Shown: piece by piece, positions 21,565 through 33,463 of the stretch
Layout of the letters: the number at the start of each line of letters is the position of its first letter
How positions within the stretch are numbered: position 1 is the stretch's first letter
NCBI GenBank assembly: GCA_003116995.1
Contig: BDSL01000021.1
Location: forward strand, 186,001 to 250,000
Source: Yamagishiella unicocca
Lineage: Eukaryota; Chlorophyta; Chlorophyceae; Chlamydomonadales; Volvocaceae
Direction: 5' to 3'
DNA length: 64,000 nucleotides
Translations under genes and position numbers: made by a program
Notes under the pieces: model-generated
Database searches by the model: none
What the model saw: the letters and a program-made list of their open reading frames with translations, nothing else
Told to the model about the DNA's origin: nothing

Positions 21565-24231
21565 TCGGCGTTAGAAGCCTGGCTGGGTAGCAGTCGCAGC
21601 AGTTATGGCAGGGCTGTATCGGTTGCGCCTCGAAAGTCCTAGCCAGTGCTGTAGTATACTCCCATTTGAGCGAAAGGGCGCGGCCAACTGCTGTGTCCTG
21701 CAGATGTGAAGTGTGGGGTGGGAAGCTGACGCGCCGAGGTGCTAGATGGCAGAGATGACGGCGAGCAATGCTGCCAGCTGTGCGGGAGACGGGCCTGGAG
21801 GGAGCGGAGGGGGGCTGGGTCGCAGGGATGAACATTTTTGGCTGCATGAATGCGTTGATGAAAAAGTCGACGTGTTGCTGCTGTTTATCGTCGGTGTCGC
21901 GGGAAGTACGATGTTTGCTTTGATCGGCAGTACATGACCCAGGTAAAGAGCTGCGGAACCGCATGGGCATACGCGGGCAAGAGTTGGTGCGATACAGGAG
22001 AGGCCGAACGCTTCCATCCTCAGCGGTGTCCTGCGAGGGGGGCGTCGTCCCCTTGGCGGAGTTGACTGGGAAGTGCTTGTCGCTGGGGATGACGAGCGAT
22101 AAAAGGGGGGGGGGCATTATTGGATTAGGCACCTCACCTGCGAGAGTAATTCAGCTTATTAGCTGTGCACATACCTTTGAAGGATGTCAGCTTGAATGTG
22201 GTGTTAATGTCACCGGTATCAAACATTGCAAAAAACTGACCTTTTAAGGTGTACGCACGGCACGTGGCCGGTGTCTAGTAGTAGAGGAGCGGGGATAGCT
22301 TAGGCTTGGTTTGCGTACCGCTGCTTACCCTGTGTTGCTATCTGATTGGAAGATTTTCTTGAGGGTCTTGTTAATATGCCAAGCTAGGCGCTGACTGCAG
22401 TTGAATATGGTATGGATGGTTATCCTTATAATCATTTCCGCTCGCCCGGGGCCGGGACGCATACCCCCTGCCTAATCAAGGGTAACGACGGCAATTAGTT
22501 AATAAGTGGCGATTCTTGTCGACGTTGGTAGCTTGTGCTCAAACTATATCGACGTTGGTAGCTTGTGCTCAAACTATACTTGCAAAATGCAAATGGCTAA
22601 AGATGTGGGGGACATGCGTGCTGATATTCACAACTCTGGGTAAATTTCCGCTCTGCGGGCACCCGCCGACTTAGATGAAGCTTTGATGTATTGAGCGCGT
22701 GAATCTGGCTATCATGCACGGAGGACTCGCATCCTTGTTGGCCCGCGAGGACGCCTACTCGTTGCATCCATTGTTTACAAAGTGCGGGGCCGCCCGAGCA
22801 GCACAGCTCCGCTGTCCCCCATGTATGTCGTACACCAGGTGTTGTAATCAGTGCTTACAATTTTGCGCCCCTGCTTGTTGGCTTCTCGTTCATGTCAGTA
22901 ACGGACAAAGCGAGCCATCCCTAACCACCAAGCTGTCGTGCGTGTAGGGCGTAATGCGTACGGCATCATTGCTAGGCCGGCATGTCGTGCCCCACAGCAG
23001 TCCTCGGCTGTCACGGACACTAGGTGTGCACCCTATCCCTTCGGCATCGATCGTGAGCCAGCTACTGTCCAACGCCGGAAGCTACCAGACGATACAAGAC
23101 GACGTCCGTTACACAGTGTCAACGAACCGTACCTACCAACGCACTCGCAAGACATTTCACTCCAACCGTCATGCTCAGATTCGCGTTCCTGGAGCGGCGC
23201 CGAAACCATGACTAATGCCCGCGAATCGACCATGCCGGTGCTGGGGCATGACAGGCACACTAGAAACATGCGGGCAGTCATAGCCCGGTGTCTCAGTGCC
23301 CTGACACTGCGGGTCAGGTAAGCTGGCGAGGGGAACACTGTATACACGCGCACCGCTATCTACAATGCATCCATGGCACACTGCCGAGGACGACGCGGGT
23401 TCTTGTTGGCTGGTCCTCGGCACACTGCGGGCTGCACCAGCAACACGTAACCCAGCAGTCTCCGGGCAACGCTTGAGATGGACGCACAAGTGACCTCACG
23501 TCTTATGCAATGTCTTATGCCTCAATGTGCACAATGACCCTAGGTTCGTAATTATACTCTCATGGCAAATGTTGTTTCGGGGTCGCTTCGCAGTGGTCAG
23601 TACGTATTATGGATTCTACTCATTGTCGCAGTTCTTGCGGCCCTGCGTTTCCGTGTCGCCTTCGCATGGCCCGCGGACCTCGCCGGAAGTGAAAGGTTGG
23701 CAGCCTCGCAGCGCATCGCTTAATTTTCTGCACACAAATTTGTCTCGTTATCGAGCACAGCAGGGCGCGGATCGCCCTGCTTGGTCGGTTGAAACCTTGC
23801 GCTGAATGCGCGCCGTTCGTGTCCGGTCCGACCGCTTACTTCTTCACCTAAGTTTCAAGTTATATCTTTCAGACTTAGATAAGAAGCAAAACTACCGATA
23901 CCTGCTCGAAGATTCGGTGAATAATAAACTTGTACTCCAAAATATCATAATACCTGCGTTTCTTGGCCAAAGAAATAAAAATCCAAACTATTACAACTGT
24001 AGAGTCCCTAAGTAACAAAATGCCGTGAAGCAACACGCTCAGTACCATGCTGCTACGTCTTTGGCCGATGGTGGCAGTTTGATTGTCTGTTGCAATTGTC
24101 CTTCCGTGTTCCGTCCGTCCCTCCGTCCTGATGCACGTCCGGCATGATCCGGCCAAGTTACACTCTACATCAGCTCCTAGACCACAAGCGTTTATGGGAT
24201 CCTGAAGCGACGATTGACCAACGGTTAATAA
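21565..24231. other. Spacer after gene C, no recognised gene
   Basis: The first part is probably the 3' UTR of gene C. The rest has moderate GC content, many short frames on both strands and no coding signature I trust. It includes a perfect 30-base tandem duplication at 22519-22578, annotated separately. Confidence 0.45.
22519..22578. repeat. Perfect 30-bp tandem duplication
   Basis: The unit beginning TCGACGTTGGTAGCTTGTGC and ending CAAACTATA occurs twice with no spacer and no mismatch. Identity this high in a non-coding spacer points to a recent duplication. Confidence 0.95.
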
Positions 24232-25790
24232 GATGTTACCGGTACAGTGTCCTCAAGCCCGGGCGAACCCAGGACAAGAGGGTTTACAGAGAAGAACCGG
24301 TTACAGGACAAGAAGTGGGGAGAGTTGCAAGGAAAACCCCGTGTACGAAAAAACACCGTTTCGGACAACCGTTTAGAAAAAATGGAGATGCATGCTGGCG
24401 AACTTGGTGGGAGAAATTAAAGTCGGAGGTTGTATGTCGACGGGTGTCGACCTTCGGCGCCTGAGACTAAATCGGCGGCGACTCCGAGGCCAACGGAAAC
24501 GAGGACCCCGCGCGGCGCAAGGAAATGGATGCGAAGTCGGGGGGGAAGGGGGGTCAACACGGACACCTCGCCATACAGGAAGCCAGCGCTAGCAGCCAGC
24601 AAGCGCCCCAACTGCCAGAGGGAAAACGGGGCCCTGGCAAAACAGAACAACCCAAGCACCTCAAGGCCCACCCGCAGGGAAAACGGCGGGAGACAGAAAT
24701 CAGCGGAATCCCCCGGCGGCCCAGGGCACCACACACACGCGAAAAAGCCCCACCCGAAAGCCCCGCCGGCAAAGGGAACTTCAGCGCGAAGGGCAGTCCC
24801 AAAAAACCAAGCCCAAGAGGACGGAAAAACGCAAAATCAGGCAGACGGCGCCCTAGGCGCACCTACCAAGACGGTCGCAGACAACAGAAACAGCTAGCCG
24901 CAGCAAACCGCGCTGTAGCAAAACCAGAACCAGCCCCGGGCCCATAAGGCACCAGACAAGCGGACACGCGGCCAATCATCGAGCATAAAAGTGTGCCGCC
25001 CAGCAAGCATAGCTCCATGTGCCACGTCAGCCGGTGCAGGCCATAGGTGGCCGAAGCTTTCACCCGCCCCAAGGAGGAGAAGCCCAGGTGAGCGATCTTC
25101 TGCAGCCTGGCACGCACCACGCCAGCCGACTTGTCCTAGTCCATGGCTGGAGCCGCGGGGGGCTCCGTGAAGGGCGGGTTAATGGCCATGGCTGAGAAAC
25201 GACGCGCAGGCCCGCGTGGCCGGGCGCCGGCAGCTGGGGTCGACTGGGCCGGGGCGGCTGCAGGGTCCTCCGCAGCGGCAGGGAGCAACGCAACAGGGAG
25301 CCGGTCCACCCTGCTCACGTTCAGACGCTGACCAGAGGCGAGAGCAGACGTGTCCCTGCATCGAAGGAAGTGGAGCACCGCCTCGGGGCCGCTCAGCACC
25401 GCCACCATGTCATCGGCAAACTGGACGGCAGTCACAGGGCTCGCGTCAGGAGCCAAGCGAACCCCAACTCCACCGTGCTGCAGGGCACCCCTGCCGCACC
25501 CCCCAGCGTCTCTTCTGGACCGACATCTTCACCGCCTTGGTTTGTCGGCCGTGGATTCGCGGATTCTCCTTTACCCGCCAGCGTATGAGCGGAGCCCCAG
25601 CCTTCCCGTGAGGCCAACCCGTCGCCAACTGTGGCCAGCGTGCCCCGAAAAACATAAACGCAACACATGCGCCTGCCGTGGTTGCCGTGGTGGAAAGTCG
25701 CGAAGTATTGCGCCTCCCTCAACAATTACATGTTTTCGGAAGCCTGTGCAAGTCCAGGACAAGAGGGGGGCGCCATACCGCGACCTTAAC
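24232..25790 (-). mobile_element. Degenerate L1-type LINE with reverse transcriptase remnants plus R1 repeat copy 2
   Basis: Read on the minus strand, 25502-25476 encodes GVRQGCPAA, the palm-domain motif preceding the active site. In another frame, AVQFADDMVAVLSGPEAVL (about 25430-25370) carries the catalytic FADD box. SGQRLNVSRVDRLPVALLP follows, and then ARLQKIAHLGFSSLGRVKAS downstream of a stop. These are in the order expected for an L1 reverse transcriptase, but frameshifts and stops break it, so it cannot be functional. The distal part, 24900-24232, is the second copy of repeat R1. The short 29-bp repeat annotated at 25536 interrupts the reading frame upstream of FADD. Confidence 0.7.
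25536..25566 (+). repeat. 29-bp dispersed repeat, copy 1
   Basis: The core GGTTTGTCGGCCGTGGATTC followed by GCGGATTC is identical at 43991 and 47279. Here it lies inside the dead L1 copy. Confidence 0.85.
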
Positions 25791-26829
25791 GTTGGAGAAG
25801 CCTATGCGTTATAACCTTCCTTTATCCCAATAATTCTGTGCCGTCGTTACGTGTGCTGACAACACATTCCACCGCTTGACAACGATACCGTGGCTCAATT
25901 GCCCTGTCGAAATCCGTGTTGACGTTTTTGGGTTGCCTCTCCTTAGGTCCTTCCTTTGGTCCCTCCCAGCTCACTCGCTCATCAACGCTACTAGCTGATG
26001 CCCTCCGGGTGTATGTGGTTGACAACCACCCATTCTACGCTGGTCTGCCCTCCGCTGGTAGGTTGTATGCCTGTTTGGCTTGGTCGGTGGTGAAAGGCAC
26101 AAGTGCGTCTGACCGAGCCCCACTTGCCAATGGGCATGTCGTGGGGGGGCTGAAGTGGCAGGAGGTGACAGCAAGCCTTACGTGAGCGCTCTGGTTGCTC
26201 TTTGCTGGCTCCCTCATCGCCTTCATGCCGCACGCTGCCATGCCCAGTAAGGCGGTGGCCCAGTTGTTACCTGGTGCCAACTGGGTTCTACTCGGTGACC
26301 AAAACGGGGGTCTTCTTCCGCAAATTTGGCGCGGACGGGATGGATGCATTGCGTGATACCACGGGTTGAGCAAGCGGCAATGGCCGCCGTACACATGGGA
26401 GCCCATGTGACCAGCAGGAGGATCCCGGCGTGACTGCCCCTACCCTTGGCTACCGCCCCGGACCTGTTCCCCTTGCCGAAGCACTGCGCGCACCTGGTCG
26501 TCGAAATTTCGAATTCCACCAATGGTTAACCGGCGCTGCGAATGTTCGCTCTGCGGCGGCGTGGCTCGTCGTGGCTCGTCCGAAACTTGCGGCACACGCT
26601 CGTGCTCGTGACGGCGCAGGCAATGGACACACGCAACATGAAGCAAATGCATGTTATTTGGTCCTTAATTGACATTAATAGTATGTTGGTCCTTAATTGG
26701 CGTTTATATTCTGACGACATAAATGCCATATTGACGGTTTGACACGACACGCCGTGGCAGGCTTTCCGCCAAAACCATAGCACGGCCGCGACATTGCAAT
26801 AAGTTAAGGATATACCCGTGATTTTACAG
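25791..26829. other. Spacer, possible coding relic, no recognised gene
   Basis: A plus-strand frame at 25916-26185 reads through VVDNHPFYAGLPSAGRLYAC without a clear start or known domain. It may be a transposon relic. Short direct repeats occur at about 26561-26580 (GTGGCTCGTC twice) and 26658-26702 (TTGGTCCTTAATTG twice). Nothing else was recognised. Confidence 0.35.
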
Positions 26830-27362
26830 TGTCCTCATCGAGCGACCCTAGGATAAGACGAGCGGCCCATGTACGAGCCGGGGCTGAACTCAGCATACCC
26901 CCGAAGGGCACAGAAAAGCCTCGAAAGGCACAAAAAGACGCCGGGCACACCCAGGACGAAACGAGGGGGCCAACATTGAGACCTGGGTGCCTGGGTACCT
27001 CCTTAATACCAAGAGGACGGGGAAACCGCAAATCCGGGTGGACGGCGGCCCAGGCACACCCATCAGCACCCCTCAAAAAGGTCGCGGACAAAAGAAAGAA
27101 CCCGGCGGAACAAAACCGCACGGAAGAAAAATATGTGACAGCCCGGGCTCAGAAGGCACCAGGCAGGCGGACAAGCAGCCAGGGGTCATCCAGCGTACCG
27201 CACGGAAAAACGCGATATGCCAGCGAGGCGACCCCCGCTGCGGCTGAACAAGTGTGCAAATCACTGCAGGTAGGAAAACATGCACTAATAGTTATAGGTA
27301 AGATGTTACAGCATCCGCAAGCCCAGGCGGAACCAGGACAAAAAGAGGCACTGTGTTGTTGT
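26830..27362 (-). repeat. Dispersed repeat family R1, copy 3
   Basis: On the minus strand this stretch shows the R1 landmarks in order: GGTGCTGATGGGTGTGCCTG, a GCCGTC segment, CGTCCTCTTG, and a terminal piece with TTTTGTCCTGG and GGGCTTGCGGATGCTGTAAC. It is more diverged than copies 1 and 2. The 27.3-kb terminal segment matches the terminus of copy 2 near 24235-24270. Confidence 0.45.
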
Positions 27363-27786
27363 TCCACGGTGCCACATGAGCAGAGTGTCGAAAGCCTTTG
27401 TAGCGATACACCATACTGCCATACGATAACTGTCCTTACACCACACATGACACATTCGTAGTGCGATTAAGTCTTACCTTGCGTACAGCTGTACCAAGTT
27501 GAGTTGCTTAAGATAGGTTTTCGTGCGTATCTGAAATGGCCAGGGGTGGACACTGCACTGCGGAAGTACGGATTGGGGGACGTCAAGATTACACTCCACT
27601 TCAGCATACCGCTGCACGTGTATCCCTAACATACATCTCCTTTCTGTAAACATCCAACCATGTTGCACGCAAGGCCGCAGCACACAACATGGGGGGAAGA
27701 GACGAACGGGTACAGGCCGAACCAAGCTGCACACAATCTTGCAGCTATGCATTACGCCCGTGACAGCTGGGTTCACCATAAACCGA

Positions 27787-30324
27787 ATGCAGGTACTTGC
27801 GACAAGTCTGCGCGCCGGTTTCCGACACCACAGTTGGCGCTGCGCGCCTTGCGCCACCGTTTTGACCTGTCATACAATGCAAACATACGCAGGTCATGCC
27901 CGTGATGATGGCCACGGCGGTGGCGAAGAGGAAGAGGAGCTTGGCGTGAAAAACCCTCCAGCCTGGTCTGTGGCGCAAGCCATGCCCACCGTCAGCGGCA
28001 TATTGATGCAGTCTGTTGAGCCCCTCGAGGATTACACACCTGGAATTGCAGACCTCCTGCCAATGCCGAATCCAATTGCACCTAGCTCAGGCGAGGTTAG
28101 GATGGTGTTGATGCGCCGGCGTATGCTTGACAAGGAGAGGGTACAGCATGTCCTTCCCCCAACCTTAGTCATGCAATTTGAGAACGATAAGGTGGATTCA
28201 GGGCCGGCGGCAGCGGGCACGGAAGGAGTATCCACATGCGACGACGTAGACGACGCACAACCAGATACGCCTTCAGAGGGTGAATGCGAGGCACTGGACA
28301 AGGCATTAGGATTCGAGCCACATGCCCCCTCAGAAATTCCTGAGGAGTCACGGCTAGTGCTGCCCGTGCTCGAATCGCTGATTGCGCTGAGGCGGGCAAG
28401 GTTGACTCGCAAAGGAGCGGCACCGCCAGCGCAGCAGCAGCAGCCACACCCGCCTCAGCGACAGCAGCAGAGCGTCAGCGGCGATGCTGTTTGGTCGGGC
28501 GTGGCAGCCCCGCCGGCCGGTGCTAAGAGCGCGGGGAAGCCAACACGCCGCTTAGCGCCCGGGGGTGCTAAAGTAGCCGCAGCGGATGCGCCCACGGAGG
28601 CTGCGCCTGCCGCTTCTGGCGCTTCTTTTACTGCTCCTTGTTCCTCCAGTGGAAAGCCGGCGCTAGCTTCCAGCAAGATGCCGGCCAGTGCGCTGTCGTC
28701 CCCGTTGAGCCAGTTCCCTGGGTCCTGGAGGGCGACTCGCAAATGGGCGCCACCCACGGACGCCGCGGGTGCCCTGGGCCCCACCAGCCCCGTCAGCATC
28801 GCCGCTGCAGCCGCCGCGGACACGACCGCAGCAGCGGTGCTCACAGCAGCAGGAACGACAGCAGCATCGCCCATGCGCGTCATCAATGCTCGGACACCGG
28901 GCCCCTCCTGGGGGGGTAACGAGCCGCAGATCACGGTGGCCAACCGCTCCTTCACTGCGGGTCAGCAGAGGCAAAACGGCTCGCCGATGTCGGGGCAGTC
29001 GCTGCGCTGCCCAGGGGGGCCTACGAGCGTAGCGGTGCCGACGGCATCGTCATTACCCCTGCGCTCGTCCCGTTTGTCCCCGAGGCCTAGCGCCGAAATA
29101 GGCGGCGGCGGCGGCGGCGAGGGAGATCCCAATGGCGGGTCGCCGCACGACCAGCACGCCCTGCTGCAGCAGTGGCAGGACTGGCGGCGGAGGGGTGTGG
29201 GGCACGCCCCGTCGCCGGGAGACGAGGATAGCGAGGAGGACGTCTTGGAGGGCGAGGAGGACGAGGAGGAAGAAGATGACGAGTATGGGTTGAATCTGGT
29301 CGGCAGGAGCAAGCCAGGCGGTGGCAGACACGGCGACGGCGGCAAGGCGAGCATCGAGAACGCGGATAAGGCAATCTGGCGGTCGGCGCGCAGGATCACG
29401 CAGTGCTTTGATTTCATGGGCACCGAGGCAGCACCCGCGCAGCCGCAACCGTCGCAATCGCCGCAACCGCCGCAGGGCCACCCGGCGGGCGGACCGCTGT
29501 CACCCATGGCGACGCGCCGAGGTGGAGACAGCGCCGGAAGGCTACAGGCTGCAGGCAGCACCGGCAACGCCGTCTGGGTTGACAGCAACCCGGGCGGCGG
29601 TGGGGGTGCAGCAACAGGGGGCCGGGTGCGGGACGACGGGTTGGCTGTTAACGAGTATCGCAACACCACCGCGGGCACTGTAAGCTCGCCGGAGGGGGGC
29701 AGTGTCATGGCGAGGATGCCCTCCCTCACCTCGTCCAAGCACCACAGCTTCACCAGCAAGTTCGCCATCTTCAAGAACCGCATCCAGAGCTTCTCTTCGG
29801 GGCAGCTGCGCCTCTCAGTGGACCTGTTCGGGGGATCTGGCGACAGGGCGCATGCAGCGGCGGCTAATGCGGCGGCGGCGGCGGCAGCAGGCGGACCGAA
29901 GCCCCGCGATGTTGGCAGCGGCGACGGCCGCGCGGGTTTCGGAGCTGTGGCGCCCGACACTAGCACGCGGGGAGGCCAGAGTCGCGGCTCCGCGGGAGCA
30001 ACCAGCGCGCCCGACCTGCAGGTGCGGACGCGGACGGCTGGCCGGGCATCGTACGAGGCTCCGTCCAGGCAGCAGCAGAGCGCCAGCACTCCCCGGACTC
30101 CTGTTCGCACCTCCCTGGACTCCCGGATGGCGCCGCAGTTCAAAGGTCGCTTCTCTCATGAGGTGTTTGTGGGCGCAGCGCCGGGGCAGCCGGCGCTGCT
30201 GCCGCCGCAGCCGAGCATGCAGGATTCCTCGCCAATGATGATGGTAATGAACTCGCACGACAGGCGGCGGGGGGAGACTCCCGGGGCCCAGGGTAGCCTA
30301 CTGCCGCCCGTTCGGATGATGTGA
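27787..30324 (+). CDS. Gene D: low-complexity protein of unknown function, about 845 aa, paralogue of gene C
   Basis: The reading frame is open from about 27739 and the first ATG is 27787. A CAG acceptor just before 27894 could instead join an upstream exon, so the 5' end is uncertain. The N-terminal region carries DYTPGIADLLPMPNP, IAPSSGEVRMVLMRRRMLD, HVLPPTLVMQFENDKV and RLVLPVLESLIALRRAR, which parallel gene C. An acidic cluster is encoded at about 29222-29285. A basic block follows (HHSFTSKFAIFKNRIQSFSS). The remainder is rich in Ala, Gly, Pro and Ser. It ends SLLPPVRMM. No enzyme domain, signal peptide or membrane helix was found. Confidence 0.6.
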   Translation: MQVLATSLRAGFRHHSWRCAPCATVLTCHTMQTYAGHARDDGHGGGEEEEELGVKNPPAWSVAQAMPTVSGILMQSVEPLEDYTPGIADLLPMPNPIAPSSGEVRMVLMRRRMLDKERVQHVLPPTLVMQFENDKVDSGPAAAGTEGVSTCDDVDDAQPDTPSEGECEALDKALGFEPHAPSEIPEESRLVLPVLESLIALRRARLTRKGAAPPAQQQQPHPPQRQQQSVSGDAVWSGVAAPPAGAKSAGKPTRRLAPGGAKVAAADAPTEAAPAASGASFTAPCSSSGKPALASSKMPASALSSPLSQFPGSWRATRKWAPPTDAAGALGPTSPVSIAAAAAADTTAAAVLTAAGTTAASPMRVINARTPGPSWGGNEPQITVANRSFTAGQQRQNGSPMSGQSLRCPGGPTSVAVPTASSLPLRSSRLSPRPSAEIGGGGGGEGDPNGGSPHDQHALLQQWQDWRRRGVGHAPSPGDEDSEEDVLEGEEDEEEEDDEYGLNLVGRSKPGGGRHGDGGKASIENADKAIWRSARRITQCFDFMGTEAAPAQPQPSQSPQPPQGHPAGGPLSPMATRRGGDSAGRLQAAGSTGNAVWVDSNPGGGGGAATGGRVRDDGLAVNEYRNTTAGTVSSPEGGSVMARMPSLTSSKHHSFTSKFAIFKNRIQSFSSGQLRLSVDLFGGSGDRAHAAAANAAAAAAAGGPKPRDVGSGDGRAGFGAVAPDTSTRGGQSRGSAGATSAPDLQVRTRTAGRASYEAPSRQQQSASTPRTPVRTSLDSRMAPQFKGRFSHEVFVGAAPGQPALLPPQPSMQDSSPMMMVMNSHDRRRGETPGAQGSLLPPVRMM

Positions 30325-32002
30325 TGTGCGGCAGGGACCAACACGCGAGTAGGTCTGTCGTCTGAGCGCTGCTAAACCCTAAATGTTATTTGTCTTTCGA
30401 ATCGTTGTATGCGGTTGGTATCAAAGTTGTAGGTGCCACGCAGCGTGCAGTTGACAGTCCCAGCGTGCACGACACGGTGTGCGCCAGCAGGATGATGGAG
30501 CATGACGTACGGCAGGATGCCGCGTTGTAGGACGGGCGTCGAGTGTTTGTGTGCTGGGGGCACATGTGCGCTCGGAAGGCATGCGCCGGGGCCGCGAGGC
30601 TTGAGACGGTGCGACAAAGTCGGTCACTGCAGCGGCCGACTGCGGCCGGCCGCCCAGAAGACGGACACTACCTGCATCAAATTGACTTGAGCTGGAAATA
30701 GAACTGCAGCGTACTACCTAGCAGCGGCGCGGGCCATATTGAGCCTGCACCGTCATGTTGCCTGCTGTGCTCTCATTGCATAGTATTAAGAAATGTGTTG
30801 GGTAGCGAGGCGCCGGGAATGCCCTCACAATGCGTTTTCATGGACGGTGGCATTGGGGTAGTCGTTGATGGCCCGTTCGTCGAATCGTGTACACTGCTGA
30901 ATAAGGAGAGCATTGGAAGATGCCGTACGTGGATGTGACCACGCTGATGGGGGCCTCAATGGGTCTCGCCCCAGTCACACGAACAGACGTCCCGTTTTTT
31001 TAACACACCATGGTTGATCACATGGTGTGTCAACCATGGCTGTCTCAGCAACGGTTTTAGGGATGTCTGCCTCCTACCGTTTGTGCTGTATCCTGATGTT
31101 CTTTATCTTAATTTCCGCATGCCTTGCCTTGGGTACCATGCCAAGCTTAGGATAACGAATGCTATGCTTTCGAGGCCGCGCCCCCATTGATTGGAGAATG
31201 GATGCTGTAGGTCAGGTGGTTTTGCCTGTCCGACTTGCTGTCGTGTATGCGTGTCGATCTTGATCCGCCGTTCTTATATGTTGGCTTGCGCAGCTCCTCG
31301 ACCTGATGCTGCTGCTTTGGCGCCACTGCGCGTGAATGCTTTCTGGGAAGGGGTGGTGGACTCTCAAAGCGTTCTCTTCAAACCACACGAACTGTGCAGC
31401 ACTCAGAGCGTTGCCAGTTGCTCGTTCAGGAGATAGAATGCGCACTACTTAGTCGTGCTTTACTGTCAGGTGTTGGACTAGTCGTATTTTACTGCCTGGC
31501 GTTGGTCGTACAGCGGCCGTACAGCGTGCGTTGGACACGCTCCGCTAAGATCCAACTGCGTGATGATAGAAGTTGAATATCGCACCCCTTGTCGCGTCCC
31601 TCCCCCCTTGCCCGCTCGGTTCAATGGGTGTCATCTTGCCTCGTGCGCCGTAAGCTGAACACAATTTGAGTTACGCTGAGTACGGTAACCCGGATGTGGA
31701 GAGGACGGGTTGATGTTTGTGCGTATTACTAATCCAACCCACATCCCAACGTCAAGGTGCAGCCGCAGTGACTGCGGTCCTCACGCGCAATAACGTGCAC
31801 ATACACCGAACTGCACATACACGGAACACCTGGTTTGTCATCCTTAAATGCGCACAGAACATGGATACCGTAAATGTAATCCGTATGAATAAAATGGTCA
31901 TGCCCAGCCGCTGCCGCGCTTCAGCACTCTGCACAGCCCAAGCCGCCCAGCTCTCCGATGCCGCATGCTTGCCCGGGCAGGCGCTTCCACATGTCGGCAG
32001 TC
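30325..32002. other. Convergent intergenic region between gene D and the acetyltransferase gene
   Basis: Genes D (plus) and the acetyltransferase (minus) point towards each other here, so the region should hold both 3' UTRs. No coding frame is convincing. Overlapping inverted repeats at 31003-31039 are annotated separately. Confidence 0.45.
31003..31039. repeat. Two overlapping perfect 10-bp inverted repeats
   Basis: ACACACCATG (31003-31012) pairs with CATGGTGTGT (31021-31030) around an 8-base loop. CCATGGTTGA (31008-31017) pairs with TCAACCATGG (31030-31039) around a 12-base loop. The two hairpins share bases and exclude each other. Confidence 0.9.
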
Positions 32003-33016
32003 CTACTCGGGAGGACTCACTCCGGGTGCCTCTCCCAACGAGTGTGCGCTTTGCGCAATGCTGCGCCGAAGAGCCGGCGTCCACTTGCCCAGCATCGTCT
32101 CTATGTCGGCGTCCATTCGCATACCCTCACCGCCCCACACCAGCAAGTGCGGCAAGTCGCTGAGGCCGTTGCCTCCGACCTTTCGCACGGGCCTAAAGCC
32201 GAAGTACGAGTAGTATTTTACTAGCCGCTCATGCCAGCCGTCGTCGTCGTTGATAGCTAGGATCTCTGCCACCTTGCACCCGCGCTTAAGGCCGTACGCG
32301 AAGGTGGCTCCGCCTAGTAGCAGACCCAGCCCCAGCACTCCGCCTCGTACCCTCTGGCCCGCATCACCTGGACGGCACGGCAGCGGGAAAATATGTGGTG
32401 GCAGGTTGAGCCGGCGTGGCATTCCAGACGAGTGGTATGCGGGGGGCTGGCTCGTAGTGGTGGCGGTGGTGGTGAGGTGGGAGGCGAGCAACGGCAGCTT
32501 GCGAACCCGCCATCATCACCACCACCACCACCTCCATAACTACCACCATCATGTGGTGCAGCTGTAGAGCGCCCGATGCAGTGCAACCAGATAAACTTGC
32601 CAAACCAGTCGATGTTACCAGCCCTGACAGCACACACACGCACCCTCCCCTTCCTCGTCACCTTTAAGGCCGCGCGTAAATATTTGCAGGGTATCGCAAT
32701 GCATAATGCCCAACGGCGGTGCGACGAAGCCGGTTGTCACACCAAGGACGCGCCCCTCCTCGCCGGCGTCGCAGCAGACGATGCGATAGAGTGGCCCCAG
32801 GTCCTTCACGCTGATGTCCAGGCCTCGACGCCGGGCCACTAGCTGGACCTCTTCCAACGTTACTAGCGAGCTTAATTGTAATGTTGATGTCCCGCCAGTT
32901 GATATGGACCCAACAACGATGGATTTCCGCGCACTCAATAAGCGACTCCCATTCGTCCGTGTTCGGCCCAGACTTCTGTCGCAGCGCAAGTTACCACCTC
33001 TAAGGATCTGACGCAT
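32003..33016 (-). CDS. GNAT-family acyl-CoA N-acyltransferase, probably plastid-targeted, 2 exons, 239 aa
   Basis: Exon 1 is 33016-32662 and exon 2 is 32367-32003; the intron has a GTGACG donor and CAG acceptor and the phases agree. The first 45 residues are rich in Arg, Ser and Gly with one acidic residue (MRQILRGGNLRCDRSLGRTR), as in a plastid or mitochondrial targeting peptide. The body carries GLDISVKDLGPLYRIVCC and GVTTGFVAPPLGIMHCDTLQ. The acetyl-CoA loop resembles motif A (GQRVRGGVLGLGLLL), and KYYSYFGFRPVRKVGG resembles motif B. The arrangement resembles plant plastid acetyltransferase-like proteins. The substrate is unknown. Identification rests on motifs rather than full alignment. 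Confidence 0.8.
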
Positions 33017-33463
33017 AATTTGTATTGACGCTTCAAAGGCCCGAGTATGGGTGGCAGAAATTCAAACTGCAAAGTTATGAGCAGTGCGGTTCGGTCGTCA
33101 TGGCTGCCATGGCTGCCGTTAGGAAGTCAGAGAGGGAGAAATATGGGAAAGCAAGGCATTTAAGTTGTAATAGTCGGATCGCGCTATCGCAATAAATAAA
33201 GTGGAGGCAGAGCAGTCGGTGGGATCTCTAGGAACTATAACTAAGAAATTTCCGTACGTCCCCCCCAGCTGCGAGGAGGAATGCCACCGCGCAGGTGGAG
33301 AACCCTCCCCTCACGCCCCTTGGGTGAGCTTGCTAGCCAGGCCTGGCACAGATTGCCGTTCTAGGAGGCCGGGGTTGAGGTCTGCACCAGAGCACGTCAG
33401 CGCGTGCAGATTCCAAACAACCCAGCAACTGCGTGTGAGTCCGCATTTAGGTTGTATTTACTT
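33017..33463. other. Upstream region of the acetyltransferase gene
   Basis: This should contain the promoter and 5' UTR of the minus-strand acetyltransferase. No other feature was recognised. Confidence 0.4.
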
